Source of the DNA: Arion vulgaris
Taxonomy: Eukaryota > Mollusca > Gastropoda > Stylommatophora > Arionidae
Length of the DNA: 64,000 bases
Assembly (NCBI GenBank): GCA_020796225.1
Contig: CM036760.1
Span: 4,768,501 to 4,832,500 of the forward strand
Reading direction: 5' to 3'
This document shows positions 32,331 through 44,197 of the stretch, in pieces. The notes under the pieces were generated by a model that saw only the letters and a program-made list of their open reading frames with translations, searched no databases and was not told the DNA's origin. The translations under genes and the position numbers were made by a program. How positions within the stretch are numbered: position 1 is the first letter of the stretch; the number at the start of each line of letters is the position of its first letter.

Positions 32331-33070
32331 ATTTTTACATAAACCACATCACGAATCAAAACACTTGTATACTTTACTACCTAGTGTTTCTATTGTACCA
32401 ATTTGGAGCTCCTTCGACCTGAAAAAACTGGTTCAATTTCGGAATTGAAACCCGCACCCATATCCTACAAAGCAAGCGCAATGACCACTTTGTTATTAAG
32501 CTCTAGTGTGCGTATAATAAGTGTTAAAGGCTACGGTTACCAAAATGGGGGTGTATGTGGTGAAGTAGTAAAACGTTTGCCTTGCGTTTTATTGCCAAGT
32601 GCCGACATGTGTCTCGAAACGGCTGAGAATTATCTCCTCGAAACTCACTGTAGCTAGAAAAGTAAGGCCGATAATACAAGGGTTTGTCTTCTAGTACAAG
32701 AGCAAACATTGACAAGGGCCGGCACTTTTTGGACACGATCGCTCTACAATTGTAGAAAGACGTATAAAAATTAATGCGTACACTCGCAGGCTCAGATCTA
32801 AATGGTCAGTTAACAGTCGCAAACTGATCGTTTCAAGTGAACGCAAACGTCTGTCCGTACATGTTCTCGCTCAGTAATCTATCTGGCGAAAATCACGCAT
32901 ACGCTCACAAAGAATAGTCAACGAGTGATTGTTCTAGAACGCCCGCGGAAGTGGCTCTCTGGACTATAATCACATGCCCACCGAGATCAATAAGTGATAT
33001 TTTTATAACTTCATCCGCACTAGAAACGGGAGAGTAATACAGTGATGACCAATAAACCCTACCTGAGTAG
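32331..33070. other. No gene seen; possible SINE-D remnant
   Basis: 32545-32650 has GGTGAAGTAGTAAAACGTTT, a weak match to the SINE-D head. The rest is unique. Confidence 0.35.
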
Positions 33071-33071
33071 G

Positions 33072-33482
33072 AGTCTCCGCAGCACGAGGCATAGCACTAC
33101 ACACCTGGAGCTGTTGAAGTCTCCGCAGCACTAGACATAGCACTACACGCCTGGAGCTGTTGAAGTCTCCGCAGCACTAGGCATAGCACTACACGCCTGG
33201 AGCTGTTGAAGTCTCCGCAGCACTAGACATAGCACTACATGCCTGGAGTTGTTGAAGTCTCTGCAGCACTAGGCATAGCACTACATGCCTGGAGCTGTTG
33301 AAGTCTCCGCAGCACTAGGCATTGCACTACACGCCTGGAGTTGTTGAAGTCCCCGCAGCACTAGGCTTAGCACTACACGTCTGGAGCCGTTGAAGTCCCG
33401 CAGCACTAGGCTTAGCACTACACGCCTGGAGCTGTTGAAGTCTCCGCAGCACTAGGCCTAGCACTACACGCCTGGAGCTGTT
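33072..33482. repeat. 46-bp minisatellite, 9 copies
   Basis: Unit GAAGTCTCCGCAGCACTAGG plus CATAGCACTACACGCCTGGA and GCTGTT. Little divergence. Confidence 0.95.
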
Positions 33483-33599
33483 GGGGGTATATGGGTTTTC
33501 AGGAAGCTCGGGTTCTTCCACCCCCATTGCACTATAGGAAAAATAGTGAAAAGTCATAATTCCTGGGGTTCGCAGAAGAAGAAATAGAAGAAGAAGATA

Positions 33600-33770
33600 G
33601 CAGTAAAAGTATATAGCAATGACGAAACATGTAAAAATAAAGTACTGTAGTTTTACAAGGTACAAAAAACACATATATACCGTGAAGTTTCGATCAAAAA
33701 AGGTCTTTATGAAGCAAAGGATACAATAGAAGACAAGAAGTTCCTATAAGGCATACATATCATATGCAGT
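33600..33770 (-). repeat. Repeat F copy
   Basis: A diverged minus-strand copy: GCTTCATAAAGACC, GATCGAAACTTCACGG, AAAACTACAGTACTTTA. Confidence 0.7.
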
Positions 33771-33806
33771 TAGACAACAAATCCCAAACCTTGGTTCGGA
33801 CTGTAG

Positions 33807-34065
33807 CCCGTGTGGTGCAGGGACTCGCAATGGGAGCAAAGAAAAAACTGCTTCGACCTACAAAGCATGTCGTAAGAGATAACTGGTGTAGGACCTATGG
33901 AAGCTACCCTAGTAAATAAAAAGCATCACATAAATCGGATGGGCTGGCCTACTTGTGGACACATAACTGGCACAACTTACAATCACTCTTAGGCTCAGAT
34001 TACATACAAATAACACAGAGTGGTTAACAAGTGGTCGATATGGAGCGTTCAAAGAAGAAGGAGGT
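33807..34065 (+). mobile_element. SINE-B copy 10
   Basis: GCCCGTGTGGTGCAGGGACT to GGAGCGTTCAAAGAAGAAGG. Confidence 0.88.
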
Positions 34066-34099
34066 TAGGACTGTAACTGACTGTAAATGTTATGTCTTA

Positions 34100-34235
34100 C
34101 TGTATATGCTATTCCTGTAGTATAAGAAATTCTTCACTTCTGTTGTTTCCTTTGCTTGATAAAGGTCATTGGTTGAAACGTCGCTGTATATTATTTTTAC
34201 AGTACTTTGTTTTTACGTGTTTCGCCAAAATAGAA
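34100..34235 (+). repeat. Repeat F copy
   Basis: TTTGCTTGATAAAGGTC, ATT, GGTTGAAACGTCGCTG, then ACAGTACTTTGTTTTTACG. The region around SINE-B 10 carries F copies on both sides in opposite orientation (33600 and 34100), like the foldback at 10173. Confidence 0.75.
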
Positions 34236-34856
34236 AAGTCGAAACTTTATAACATGCTATATTCGATAATTCGAGTTTTTTAATTCGATCTGATTCAGAT
34301 AAAGAGATTCTGTCAGACCTTGACTTTTATAATAGAGCACTTTGTCCGTGACAATTAATGGACTTTGGGTAAGAGTATGAATGAAAAAGAATTTTGCTCT
34401 GAGGAAAAGTAAAGAAAAAAGGAAGTTTAATCTAGTCTTTTGTTATATTTCACGCGGATTTAATCACGGTTGTTTTTAAAAAGCTCTTGCTGGAAGCCCC
34501 AGGGAACCGCCAGGCTTCAGAAGGGAATACAATCATTTAGAAAGAGAGAGCTGAGACATGGAGAAATAAAGACATCAAGAGAGAACAAATCTTCATTGGT
34601 GTGTGAGTACTCATGGAAGAGAGAATACAGTTTAATGAAATAGAGATATGAAGAGAACAAAAAATGAACAAATTGAAGTATTCATGAACAAAAATGAGAG
34701 ATGATAAAATGTAATGAAAAACGTGTGTACATAATCGAATATATTCAATATTTTAAGTGGGATGAGAATAATCCTTAAGAAAGAAATTAGGTTAATATAA
34801 ACATGTAATGAAATACAATAGGAAGGATGGATGGTCGAGATATTGGAGCTTTGGTC
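34236..34856. other. No gene or repeat recognised
   Basis: Purine-rich (GAGA, GAAA) AT-rich sequence without an open frame of note. Confidence 0.35.
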
Positions 34857-35064
34857 TCTTTTTTTTTTTTGGGTAGAGAAGCACTTGAACTTTCAGCTCT
34901 TCGGCTAAGTGCCATGGACATTGTAACCCTTCAATTCGGTGCCAAGAACACCGTAAATCTGGAGAACCTATGTCTTTTCAGCCAGCCCGCGGAATTGAAC
35001 CGCACTCACAGGGAGGCTTGTCACTCGTTGTCCAACGCGCTACGAACACGCTGAGCAGGCGGGT
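34857..35064 (-). mobile_element. SINE-A copy 6
   Basis: T run, then AGAAGCACTTGAACTTTCAG and an ending GCTGAGCAGGCGGGT. Confidence 0.9.
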
Positions 35065-35319
35065 GTTCTCTTTAGGTTAAGAACATGTGTTTGGATACAA
35101 GTATTGTCGTAACTCATTTGTATAGTTTTGAGAGTAGTGTAACATCATTATGTCTTCCATTTCTATCCTCTTCAGAAGTTTACACAATAAGCTTGTAGCA
35201 TGTGTTTGTACAAACACTGTTCGATCGAACCTTACCTGATTATTCTGTGTCTAGTTAAAAGGAACCGTTTGTGAAAGACACTCCTCAGAAAAGCCATTTT
35301 CCTGAATGTCTTTCTGGTT

Positions 35320-35460
35320 GTGTTCGTAAGAGCGATGAAATTGCTAGGCTAGCAATGGGTGTCGAAGAAATAAGGGGAGTGGTTCGAATCCTGTGTTTGG
35401 TAATTTATTTTTTTTCAGAAGTTCCTAATACTTCTACACTGTTTATTTATTGATCATGTT
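35320..35460 (+). mobile_element. SINE-G copy
   Basis: GCTAGCAATGGGTGTCGAAG and B-box-like GTGGTTCGAATCCTGTGT, then TTTTTTTCAGAAGTTCCTAA. Confidence 0.6.
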
Positions 35461-35489
35461 CTCTGCTATCAATGTCCAACATGGTCAAT

Positions 35490-35800
35490 AATAAAATAAT
35501 AATTCCTCTCGTACCGTTATACGTTAAATAGGGCCTGCAAGTAATTTCTCCATACCGCTCTATCCTGGGCAACTCGCTCAATCTCCTCCATGGAACTGAG
35601 ACCGATATTTCCTGCCTCTTTCAGCAAAGTTCGTTTCAGGGTCTCCTTAGGTCGACCTCTTTCTTGAACCCTTTGCACCCCACTTCAATGCCTGCTTTGA
35701 TATTTGTTGATCATTTCTCATCAAGGTGTGTCCAACATACCTCCATCTTCTCTTTCTTATAACAGTTGTCACTAGTGGTTGACCAGACATGTCTCTACAT
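35490..35800 (-). mobile_element. LINE-i 3' end, copy 2
   Basis: TTATT-type tail at 35491-35503, and the complement of KGSRKRS and ALKWGAKG coding. Close to the 28275 copy. Confidence 0.82.
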
Positions 35801-35964
35801 TAACATGGTCAATAGCAAGAATGTTAAAGAGAAAAGTCGCATTACACGGAAAAGGACATTAAGAACAATTAAAAAAAGATCATGACATCATAAAGATTGT
35901 AAAAGAGTCCTGTAGCATCAAGAACATAGAACGAATAGAATTACATTCATCTTCGTTCCAGTGC

Positions 35965-36415
35965 ACATGGATGTTGGTGGTAATGAGAAAGTGGTAAAGC
36001 TGTCTGATCTAACTTTGCCACCAATGGATGTTGGTGGTAATGAGAGAGTGGTAAGGCTGGCTGACTGACTTTGCCATCAATGGATGTTGGTGGTAATGAG
36101 AGACAGTAAGGCTGGTGACTGACTTTGCCATCAATGGATGTTGGTGGTAATGGAGAGAGTAAGGCTGGCTGACTGACTTTGCCACCAATGGATGTTGGTG
36201 GTAATGAGAAAGTGGTAAGGCTGGCTGGCTGACTTTGCCACCAATGGATGGTGGTGGTAATGAGAGAGTGGTAAGCTGACTTATTGACTTTGCCACCAAT
36301 GGATATTGGTGGTAATGAGAGAGTGGTAAGCTGACTACTGACTTTGCCACCAATGGATGTTGGTGGTAATGAGAAAGTGGTAAGGCTGGCTGACTGACTT
36401 TGCCATCAATGGATG
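35965..36415. repeat. 56-bp minisatellite, 8 copies
   Basis: Unit GACTTTGCCACCAATGGATG plus TTGGTGGTAATGAGAGAGTG and GTAAGGCTGGCTGACT. Contains the inverted pair CCACCAATGG and TTGGTGG. Single-base indels between units. Confidence 0.95.
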
Positions 36416-36449
36416 AAACGGACATGCTGAACGCCCTCATAGATTGTGG

Positions 36450-36900
36450 GCAGAAATAACATAGATAGATTGATAGAATGATAGGATCATCCTTATTGCA
36501 CTTGGGTGAGTAAACATGTTTTCTGATCTCTTTCTTACACAGGAAGATCTCAGCTACAGTGCCTGAACTCCGTAGCACCGGCAGAAAGTCCCCGATGTAA
36601 TTTTGAAGATAGTAAAAATAATTTTGTAGGAATTTTATTTTTAATCTTTCTAATAATTTTGCCGGGCAGCGGCTTTCCAGCCTGCTCTTCTCCATTTTGA
36701 ACTGCCAAGTGTTCTTTCACGTCTTCAAAGCGAACACGGAACATATGTTCTCACCTAAACCATAGATCAGGGATCTCTAGAAAAATATCTAGATGGATCT
36801 ACGAGGAAACGGACCTGGTACCTTTGGCACGAGAGATGAGCACGTAACCTCTACCCCACAGAGACCTCTAGAACATACAACTCTCTTGAGTCCGAGACAT
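36450..36900 (-). mobile_element. SINE-E copy
   Basis: Minus-strand copy with GAAGATCTCAGCTACAGTGC, TTGCCGGGCAGCGGCTTTCC and a 5' head complement near CCTCTACCCCACAGAGACC. Confidence 0.85.
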
Positions 36901-37034
36901 AAGATAAATGTCATCTAAACCAATCTAAGTAAACATCTAGATTGCAAGATCTTAGATTGAAGATTGGAGTGGTCAGAAATGAGCAGCACAACAGTTGTAT
37001 GAGCTGTCTTATCAATCAACATCGAACTATTAGG

Positions 37035-37300
37035 ATTTGTCGTTGAAAGATGTTCGAGATATTGCAAAAAATTAAATTAGTTCAACATATCATTGGTGGC
37101 GCACTGTTTTGGAACCCGGAGGGAAAGAGGAGTAGGGGAAGCTCTAGACAGATCTGGAGAAGAGAGTTGGAGACTGATATTAAAATGATAGGTAAAACAT
37201 GGAAAGAATTGGAAGTGATGGACAGAGAGAGAGGAAGAACTAGAAGAAGTTTGTTGAAGACCTATGCTCCGTTGGGAGTTGAAAGGTAAAGAAGAAGATC
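37035..37300 (+). mobile_element. LINE-g 3' end, copy 2
   Basis: Reads IIGGALFWNPEGKRSRGSSR, QIWRRELETDIKMIGKTWKE and LEVMDRERGRTRRSL, then AAAGAAGAAGA. Confidence 0.85.
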
Positions 37301-37529
37301 ATTGGTGGTCTGTAGTCAGAGATTAAATGCTGACGTTGTATATTCTCTTTTTAAAACATGTAATCGTTATATAATGGATGTACGTGCACTAATGGTGCAT
37401 CTAAATGTGTACAATCTTACTTTCATGAAACCAAAAATAACCCATCACTTTCCTACCTATGCACTCTCTTTGTAAGTTTAAGTTTACCCTGTACAAAATT
37501 ACCAAAGATCGTGGCATATCCTTTTGTAC

Positions 37530-37752
37530 AGGACGTAGCCATCACCAACAGTAAACGAGTCGTCGATTTTCTAGGTACCCTTTATACGTTCAATAGTTTG
37601 CCATTGTTTTCTGAACGGTGAGGTCTATTTTTAACCATTTGTAAAAATCTATGGAAACGAATTTGCTTCAAACTGCCTGCCCCGAAGTTTGAACCATGTA
37701 CGCTTGGGTTGTGATCAAGCTCGCAATCGCGTAAGCTACAGACGCTAACAAG
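37530..37752 (-). mobile_element. SINE-I copy
   Basis: Minus-strand head GTTAGCGTCTGTAGCTTACG and B-box region ATGGTTCAAACTTCGG. Closest to 6595-6812. Confidence 0.75.
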
Positions 37753-37799
37753 TTAATATTTTCTTTATAAGACAGGTTTCCCGTAGTCTTTTCGGCTTC

Positions 37800-37965
37800 A
37801 TATTTCTAGAACTTATTGTACAGGAGGTACGAGGGCCAATTCCTGTTTTCACGAGTGGAAAGTCGAGTTCAAACAACAAGTGATGATGGATTGAACCCAC
37901 AACGCTCATGAGTCCGTGTCGATAGGCTACCGCTTACACATCACGCTAATCCGTCCCACGTGTTC
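37800..37965 (-). mobile_element. SINE-H copy
   Basis: Minus-strand head GGACGGATTAGCGTGATGTG and B box GTGGGTTCAATCCATCATC. Confidence 0.6.
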
Positions 37966-38574
37966 TTTAGACAAAGAAAATACTTATGACCCGTCATTGC
38001 TAAATAAAAATAGAAATTATCAACACACAACATCGACATCACCCCAAAAAAATTTACAAAACATTCACAAACACATGAAATTAAATACAGAAAGTTCGAA
38101 ATTACTCCACTAGTAAACTAGACATTATCTCTAGTAAACTAGTTGCACAAACAGTCACACACAAAATTCGAAATTTACTGAAAATTCGATACCTATGAAA
38201 ACCTCAACCTCCTCCCCCCTTTCCTTTACACCCATCCTCCCTCGCCGCCCTTCCAACTCCCCTCACGGGGTAATTTTGTCCGCGTTGCGACAGACATAAG
38301 ACTAGACACAATCTTCGACTTGTTGGTCTCTCTAATATTGACACAGACAGAGACAGAAATTAGACAAACAATATTAGAGTTCCACGTTTTGAAGATATAA
38401 CAATTGTGAAAGAGAAGGAACAGGGTTGTGAAACAAAATATGACAGAAAATTGACGAATTAATAGTCAAATGTAAAACAGAAAGAAGTATAGTATGTAAA
38501 CAGAATGAAAGAAAGTTTACTGACTCGATTACAGGAATACATCAAGAAAAGACTACAATTTATCTTTTTTTGCA
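37966..38574. other. No gene or repeat recognised
   Basis: A-rich sequence with a C-rich block at 38205-38275. The short ORF here looks random. Confidence 0.35.
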
Positions 38575-38690
38575 AGAAATAATGATAGCACCATCATCAT
38601 AGCACTTTCGTGTGTAACCATGTGTGCTCCGATCTCTTTCTTACATAGGAAGATCTCAGCTGCAGTACACGAACGCAAGAAAAAGTAGTC
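38575..38690 (-). mobile_element. SINE-E 3' fragment
   Basis: AACCATGTGTGCTCCGATCT and GAAGATCTCAGCTGCAGTAC, the 3' third of SINE-E only. Confidence 0.65.
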
Positions 38691-38781
38691 TAGGAGTTAC
38701 GTGTTAGATGTGACTCGTCAGCCCCCGTAGTGACCAAGTGTACATTGATTGATTGATTGATTGATTTGATTGATTTATTGA

Positions 38782-39040
38782 TTCGCTCGTGTGGTGCCAT
38801 GGCCCGCAATGGAAGCAAAGAATAGTACCACTGTGACCTAAAGACACATCGTAAGAGGCGCCTGATGTAGTACCTAGGGAAGCTACAGTAGTAAATAAAA
38901 AGCATTGCAGAAATCTAATGTGATGGCCAACTTGTAGGCGCATAACAGTCACAACGTACAATCACTCTTAGGCTCAGATCACATACAAATCACACAGAGG
39001 GGTTAACAAGTGGTCGATATGGAGCGTTTGAAGAAGAAGA
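38782..39040 (+). mobile_element. SINE-B copy 11
   Basis: CGCTCGTGTGGTGCCATGGC to GGAGCGTTTGAAGAAGAAGA. It directly follows a GATT-type tail (38748-38780) of another element. Confidence 0.88.
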
Positions 39041-39049
39041 AAGACTACG

Positions 39050-39385
39050 ATGGTATGACTGAACTACAAACAGGGAACTCTGGGATAGATCAGAACAACG
39101 ACAGGTGGAACAAGAGATAAGGAGAAGAAGGTGGCGATGGATAGGACACACACTGAGGAAACCCCTAACAGCATCACAAGACAGGCTCTTCGATAGAACC
39201 CCCAGGGCAATAGAGGTAGTGGAAGACCTTGTACACCTGCAGACGGGAGTTGGAGATGGAATGCAAGAAAATGGGGAGAGAAGGGAGAGATCTGGAAAGG
39301 ATGGCCTTGGATAGGCAGGCTTGGAAGGCCTTGGATGCGGACCTGTGCTTCCCTAGGGGCGAAGGGTGAAGAAGAAGAACAAGAA
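39050..39385 (+). mobile_element. LINE-g 3' end, copy 3
   Basis: Frames read QVEQEIRRRRWRWIGHTLRK and, after frameshifts, a GRPR..WRRELE-like stretch. The end CCCTAGGGGCGAAGGGTGAA plus GAAGAAGAAC is the single-copy counterpart of the array at 8733-9203. Confidence 0.85.
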
Positions 39386-39394
39386 GAAGAAGAA

Positions 39395-39745
39395 AAAGAT
39401 TGACTGATTGATTGATTGATTGATTGTTTGAACAATCAACATTGCACTTCGGTGAATAACTAACTATACATGCTCTGATCTCTGTCTTAGACAGCAAGCT
39501 CGCAGTGGCAGAACACGAGCTCCGTATCACCGGCGAGGGTCTCCTATGTTATTTTGAAGATGGTGAAAACTGTATAAATTTTATTTTAATTTTTTTTAAA
39601 TAAATTGTGTCCAGGCAACGGCTTCGTGGACTACTCTCACTGATTCTCAGCTACCAAAAGTTCTTGTAAGTGTTAATCCTGAACACGGACTTACAATGTA
39701 TCGTCCATCTCCGATAGGACTTGGAATTCGATCTCAACTACACTG
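39395..39745 (-). mobile_element. SINE-E copy
   Basis: GATT tail (39402-39426), CAAGCTCGCAGTGGCAGAAC, and ATCGTCCATCTCCGATAGGA near the head. Confidence 0.8.
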
Positions 39746-40444
39746 ATATAAGCAATAACAGTTTATCGAGAAATTAAAAACCAATCACATTTGTTTATTT
39801 TTTCGGTTTTTTTTATTTTAAACAATATCAATTTCATGTGCTTGTGTTATAAATCACAATTGTTATGCGTTTTTACAATTCAAATTTGGTATATAAATTT
39901 TGTTTTTCACTTCTCTCTTGCACCCTCATTATTAACTTCACAATTATTATTTTTGTTGTTGGATGTTGAAAGAACACTGTTTTAGCAGCATATCTTACTT
40001 CAGGGGCGTTTTTCTTCCTCCGATTATAAAATATAGAATTGTTCTTTTCCGCTATCTTCTGTAACATTCCTCATGATATTTTCAGTGTATATGTTAAACA
40101 GACAATGCAATTCTGTCTGAATGCATGCATTATTTCAAAGCAATCTAATGTGACACTGCAGGATCTCATATTTGTTATTTTATCACTAGCTACAGCAATC
40201 ATATATTGATTAATCAGAATGATGACCGGAGTAACAAAGTTGGCAATAAGCCTCGGGTTAATCTCTAATGTCTTTGCTATTTTCAGCTGGATTAGAATGA
40301 TATCATTTTTTTAGGATTTCTAAATGTTGAGATTTCTTAGGGAAATTATTTTTCTTACTTCCATATCTAATTCTAAGGCAAATAATCTCCTTCTTATTTG
40401 TTCCCTTTTTGTATCTTTTGATTACACTTCTTTCATTCTTTTAA
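39746..40444. other. No gene or repeat recognised
   Basis: AT-rich, apparently unique sequence. Confidence 0.35.
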
Positions 40445-40920
40445 TTTGTCCTAGTCACGACAGAGATGAAGTGTCTACGCAGAATTTTGGGAGTAACAAG
40501 AAGAGACCGGTTGAGAAATGAAGACATCAGGAAAAAGTGTTTACAACATCAGTACTAAACTTTATCAAGAAACAACAAATTAAATGGTTCAGACTCATAA
40601 GCAGATTACCAACAGACAGTGCGCCTCAAAGAGAAATGTAACTCCGAAACAGTGGATACAAAGCAAAAGGCCGACCACGCAAAAGGTGGATCTCAAAGAT
40701 AACAGAAGCTACAAAAGACACTGTTTATAAAGCACACACAAAATCCGGTTCTAGAAATCTTACCTTGAAGCTGTGACTCAATTCAAGACAGGAGAAAAGA
40801 AAGAAAGACAAGGCAAATAGAGAGGCTCGCTCCATGTGTCTCTTTTTTCGACCTGTTGTTGAAAGGCAAAACAGGATTAGAGAAAATATAGATAGATAAT
40901 TGTCAATCTTTTCTAACCAT
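40445..40920 (+). mobile_element. LINE-j 3' end, copy 1
   Basis: Reads TEMKCLRRILGVTRRDRLRN, then a broken KLNGS.. segment and YKAKGRPRKRWISKITEAT. It ends AGAAAATATAGATAGATA. The 41-bp array follows within 40 bp. Confidence 0.8.
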
Positions 40921-40956
40921 TTTATGTCTACTCTTTCATTTCTAAAATCGAGTTTC

Positions 40957-42027
40957 ATTTGCTATTGGACAAGAGATTGGCTAGTTCAGTGTGCTTCATT
41001 CGCTATTGGACAAGAGATTGGCTAGTTCAGTGTGCTTCATTCGCTATTGGACAAGAGATTGGCTAGTTCAGTGTGCTTCATTCGCTATTGGACAAGAGAT
41101 TGGCTAGTTCAGTGTGCTTCATTTGCTATTGGACAAGAGATTGGCTAGTTCAGTGTGCTTCATTCGCTATTGGACAAGAGATTGGCTAGTTCAGTGTGCT
41201 TCATTCGCTATTGGACAAGAGATTGGCTAGTTCAGTGTGCTTCATTTGCTATTGGACAAGAGATTGGCTAGTTCAGTGTGCTTCATTTGCTATTGGACAA
41301 GAGATTGGCTAGTTCAGTGTGCTTCATTTGCTATTGGACAAGAGATTGGCTAGTTCAGTGTGCTTCATTTGCTATTGGACAAGAGATTGGCTAGTTCAGT
41401 GTGCTTCATTTGCTATTGGACAAGAGATTGGCTAGTTTAGTGTGCTTCATTCGCTATTGGACAAGAGATTGGCTAGTTCAGTGTGCTTCATTTGCTATTG
41501 GACAAGAGATTGGCTAGTTCAGTGTGCTTCATTTGCTATTGTACAAGAGATTGGCTAGTTCAGTGTGCTTCATTCGCTATTGGACAAGAGATTGGCTAGT
41601 TCAGTGTGCTTCATTCGCTATTGGACAAGAGATTGGCTAGTTCAGTGTGCTTCATTTGCTATTGGACAAGAGATTGGCTAGTTCAGTGTGCTTCATTTGC
41701 TATTGGACAAGAGATTGGCTAGTTCAGTGTGCTTCATTTGCTATTGGACAAGAGATTGGCTAGTTCAGTGTGCTTCATTTGCTATTGGACAAGAGATTGG
41801 CTAGTTCAGTGTGCTTCATTTGCTATTGGACAAGAGATTGGCTAGTTTAGTGTGCTTCATTCGCTATTGGACAAGAGATTGGCTAGTTCAGTGTGCTTCA
41901 TTTGCTATTGGACAAGAGATTGGCTAGTTCAGTGTGCTTCATTTGCTATTGTACAAGAGATTGGCTAGTTCAGTGTGCTTCATTTGCTATTGGACAAGAG
42001 ATTGGCTAGTTCAGTGTGCTTCATTTA
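40957..42027. repeat. 41-bp minisatellite, 26 copies, with a 10-unit higher-order repeat
   Basis: Unit CTATTGGACAAGAGATTGGC plus TAGTTCAGTGTGCTTCATTYG. Four variant sites (TTCG/TTTG, GGAC/GTAC, TTCAG/TTTAG) give a pattern in which units 6-15 are repeated exactly as units 16-25, a 410-bp block duplication. Confidence 0.97.
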
Positions 42028-42054
42028 TTTACAAAATTTCTACCTTCGCTCTCA

Positions 42055-42220
42055 TTCTCGATCTGTCTCTTTCCTACTGACACTTAACTTCATCTCATTC
42101 TGTGCCTTTCTTTCTCTCTTTAAATCTCCTTCACACATTCTCGATCTGTCTCTATCCTACTGACACTTAACTTCATCTCATTCTGTGCCTTTCTTTCTCT
42201 CTTTAACTCTCCTTCATACA
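42055..42220. repeat. Tandem pair of an 84-bp pyrimidine-rich segment
   Basis: TTCTCGATCTGTCTC to CTCCTTCACACA occurs twice with a few changes, followed by a CT run. Confidence 0.85.
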
Positions 42221-42330
42221 TTCTCTCTCTCTCTCTGTCCTTCCCCTTTCTTCTTCTTGCGTTCGCCTCTATGAATTCAGGCGTGATTTTTGCGTGAAGG
42301 CCTGCAATATTTGTTTATCAGTGTCCCTTT

Positions 42331-42542
42331 TTTTTTTTTTTTTAAACCGATCCAGAAGCACTTGAGCTTTCAGCTGTTCGGCTCGGTGCCGTGGACATTG
42401 TAACCCTTCGATTCAGTGCCACGAACACCGGGAATCTGGTGAACCTGTGGCTTTTCTGCCAGCCTGCGGAAATGAACCCGCACTGCAGGAGCTTGTCACC
42501 CGTAGTCCAACGCGCTACCAACACGCTGGGCAGACGGGCGAC
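42331..42542 (-). mobile_element. SINE-A copy 7
   Basis: Minus-strand copy flanked by the 14-bp duplication ATCAGTGTCCCTTT (42317-42330 and 42543-42556). It interrupts a copy of motif K. Confidence 0.93.
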
Positions 42543-42585
42543 ATCAGTGTCCCTTTATAGGCGTGCCTTTTTCCAACTTCAGAGA

Positions 42586-43765
42586 TGTCCTTCCCTCTTA
42601 CTTTCTCCTTTCCTCTTACTTTATCCTTTCCTCTTACTTTCTCCTTTCCCTTACTTTCTCCTTTCCTCTTACTTTCTCATTTCCTCTTACTTTATCCTTT
42701 CCTCTTACTTTCTCCTTTCCCTTACTTTCTCCTTTCCTCTTACTTTCTCCTTTCCTCTTACTTTCTCCTTTCCTCTTACTTTCTCCTTTCCTCTTACTTT
42801 ATCCTTTCCTTTACTTTCTCCTTTCCTCTTACTTTCTCCTTTCCTCTTACTTTCTCCTTTCCTCTTACTTTCTCCTTTCCTTACTTTCTCCCTTCCCTTA
42901 CTTTCTCCTTTCCTCTTACTTTATCCTTTCCCTTACTTTCTTCTTTCCCTTACTTTCTCCTTTCCTCTTACTTTCTCATTTCCTCTTACTTTCTCCTTTC
43001 CTCTTACTTTCTCCTTTCCTCTTATTTTATCCTTTCCTCTTACTTTATCCTTTCCTCTTATTTTATCCTCCCCTCTTACTTTATCCTTTCCTCTTACTTT
43101 ATCCTTTCCTCTTATTTTATCCTTTCCTCTTATTTTATCCTTTCCTCTTACTTTCTCCTTTCCTCTTACTTTATCCTTTCCTCTTACTTTCTCCTTTCCC
43201 TTACTTTCTCCTTTCCTCTTACTTTCTCCTTTCCTCTTACTTTCTCCTTTCCCTTACTTTCTCCTTTCCTCTTACTTTCTCCTTTCCTCTTACTTTCTCC
43301 TTTACTCTTACTTTCTCCTTTCCTCTTACTTTCTCCTTTCCCTTACTTTCTCCTTTCCCTTACTTTCTCCTTTCCTCTACTTTCTCATTTCCTCTTACTT
43401 TCTCCTTTCCTCTTACTTTCTCCTTTCCTCTTACTTTCTCATTTCCTCTTACTTTCTCCTTTCCCTTACTTTCTCCTTTCCTCTTACTTTCTCCTTTCCT
43501 CTACTTTCTCATTTCCTCTTACTTTCTCCTTTCCTCTTACTTTCTCCTTTCCTCTTACTTTCTCATTTCCTCTTACTTTCTCCTTTCCCTTACTTTCTCC
43601 TTTCCTCTTATTTTATTCTTTCCTCTTACTTTCTCATTTCCTCTTACTTTCTCCTTTCCTCTTACTTTATCCTTTCCTCTTATTTTATTCTTTCCTCTTA
43701 TTTTATCCTCCCCTCTTATTTTATCCTTTCCTCTTACTTTATCCTTTCCTCTTACTTTCTCTCCG
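42586..43765. repeat. Polypyrimidine minisatellite, unit about 17-18 bp
   Basis: About 1.18 kb of TTTCCTCTTACTTTCTCC and variants, with nearly no G on the plus strand. All three plus frames stay open and give long Ser/Phe/Leu-rich ORFs that are not genes. Confidence 0.97.
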
Positions 43766-44193
43766 TTTATATTCATAAATGAATGCAATTCAAATGTTAA
43801 TACACAGCATTAGGAAGTATTCAAGAACTAACATTGCAAAGTGCTGTGTTTCTACACGATCCACTTTCTGTACGTCATAATTTCTTGAGATCAGAATCCA
43901 ATCATGAACCTCCAGGTCACGAATGTTCCTTCCTGTTAGATTACATACAGATCATCCAACCACAGCCATCGCTTGACCTATTGTCCTGTCACGTGTTCAT
44001 TGATTGATTCATTTTCCACATCAAACATATTTTCAACGAATTTTGAGAAGAAAACAAAATACCCAGAGAAATCTTTTATATATCGGTGTTGTTTCTGCTG
44101 TTTCTTCCACAATATTATGTTTAAGTTACACATTTAGAAATGTCATTAGACTATATTTTTCATTTGTTCTATTCGTTCTTCCGCAATGATATC
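43766..44193. other. No gene or repeat recognised
   Basis: Apparently unique sequence before the TTAA element. Confidence 0.35.
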
Positions 44194-44197
44194 TTAA

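Noticed and set aside
32403..32657. 84-codon ORF
   Set aside because: No recognisable domain; overlaps a weak SINE-D remnant.
36009..36695. 228-codon ORF on the minus strand
   Set aside because: Spans the 56-bp minisatellite and part of SINE-E; a chance open frame.
42391..43813. Open frames of about 400-460 codons on the plus strand
   Set aside because: They are produced by the stop-free polypyrimidine array. All three frames are open and the peptides are simple Ser/Phe/Leu repeats.
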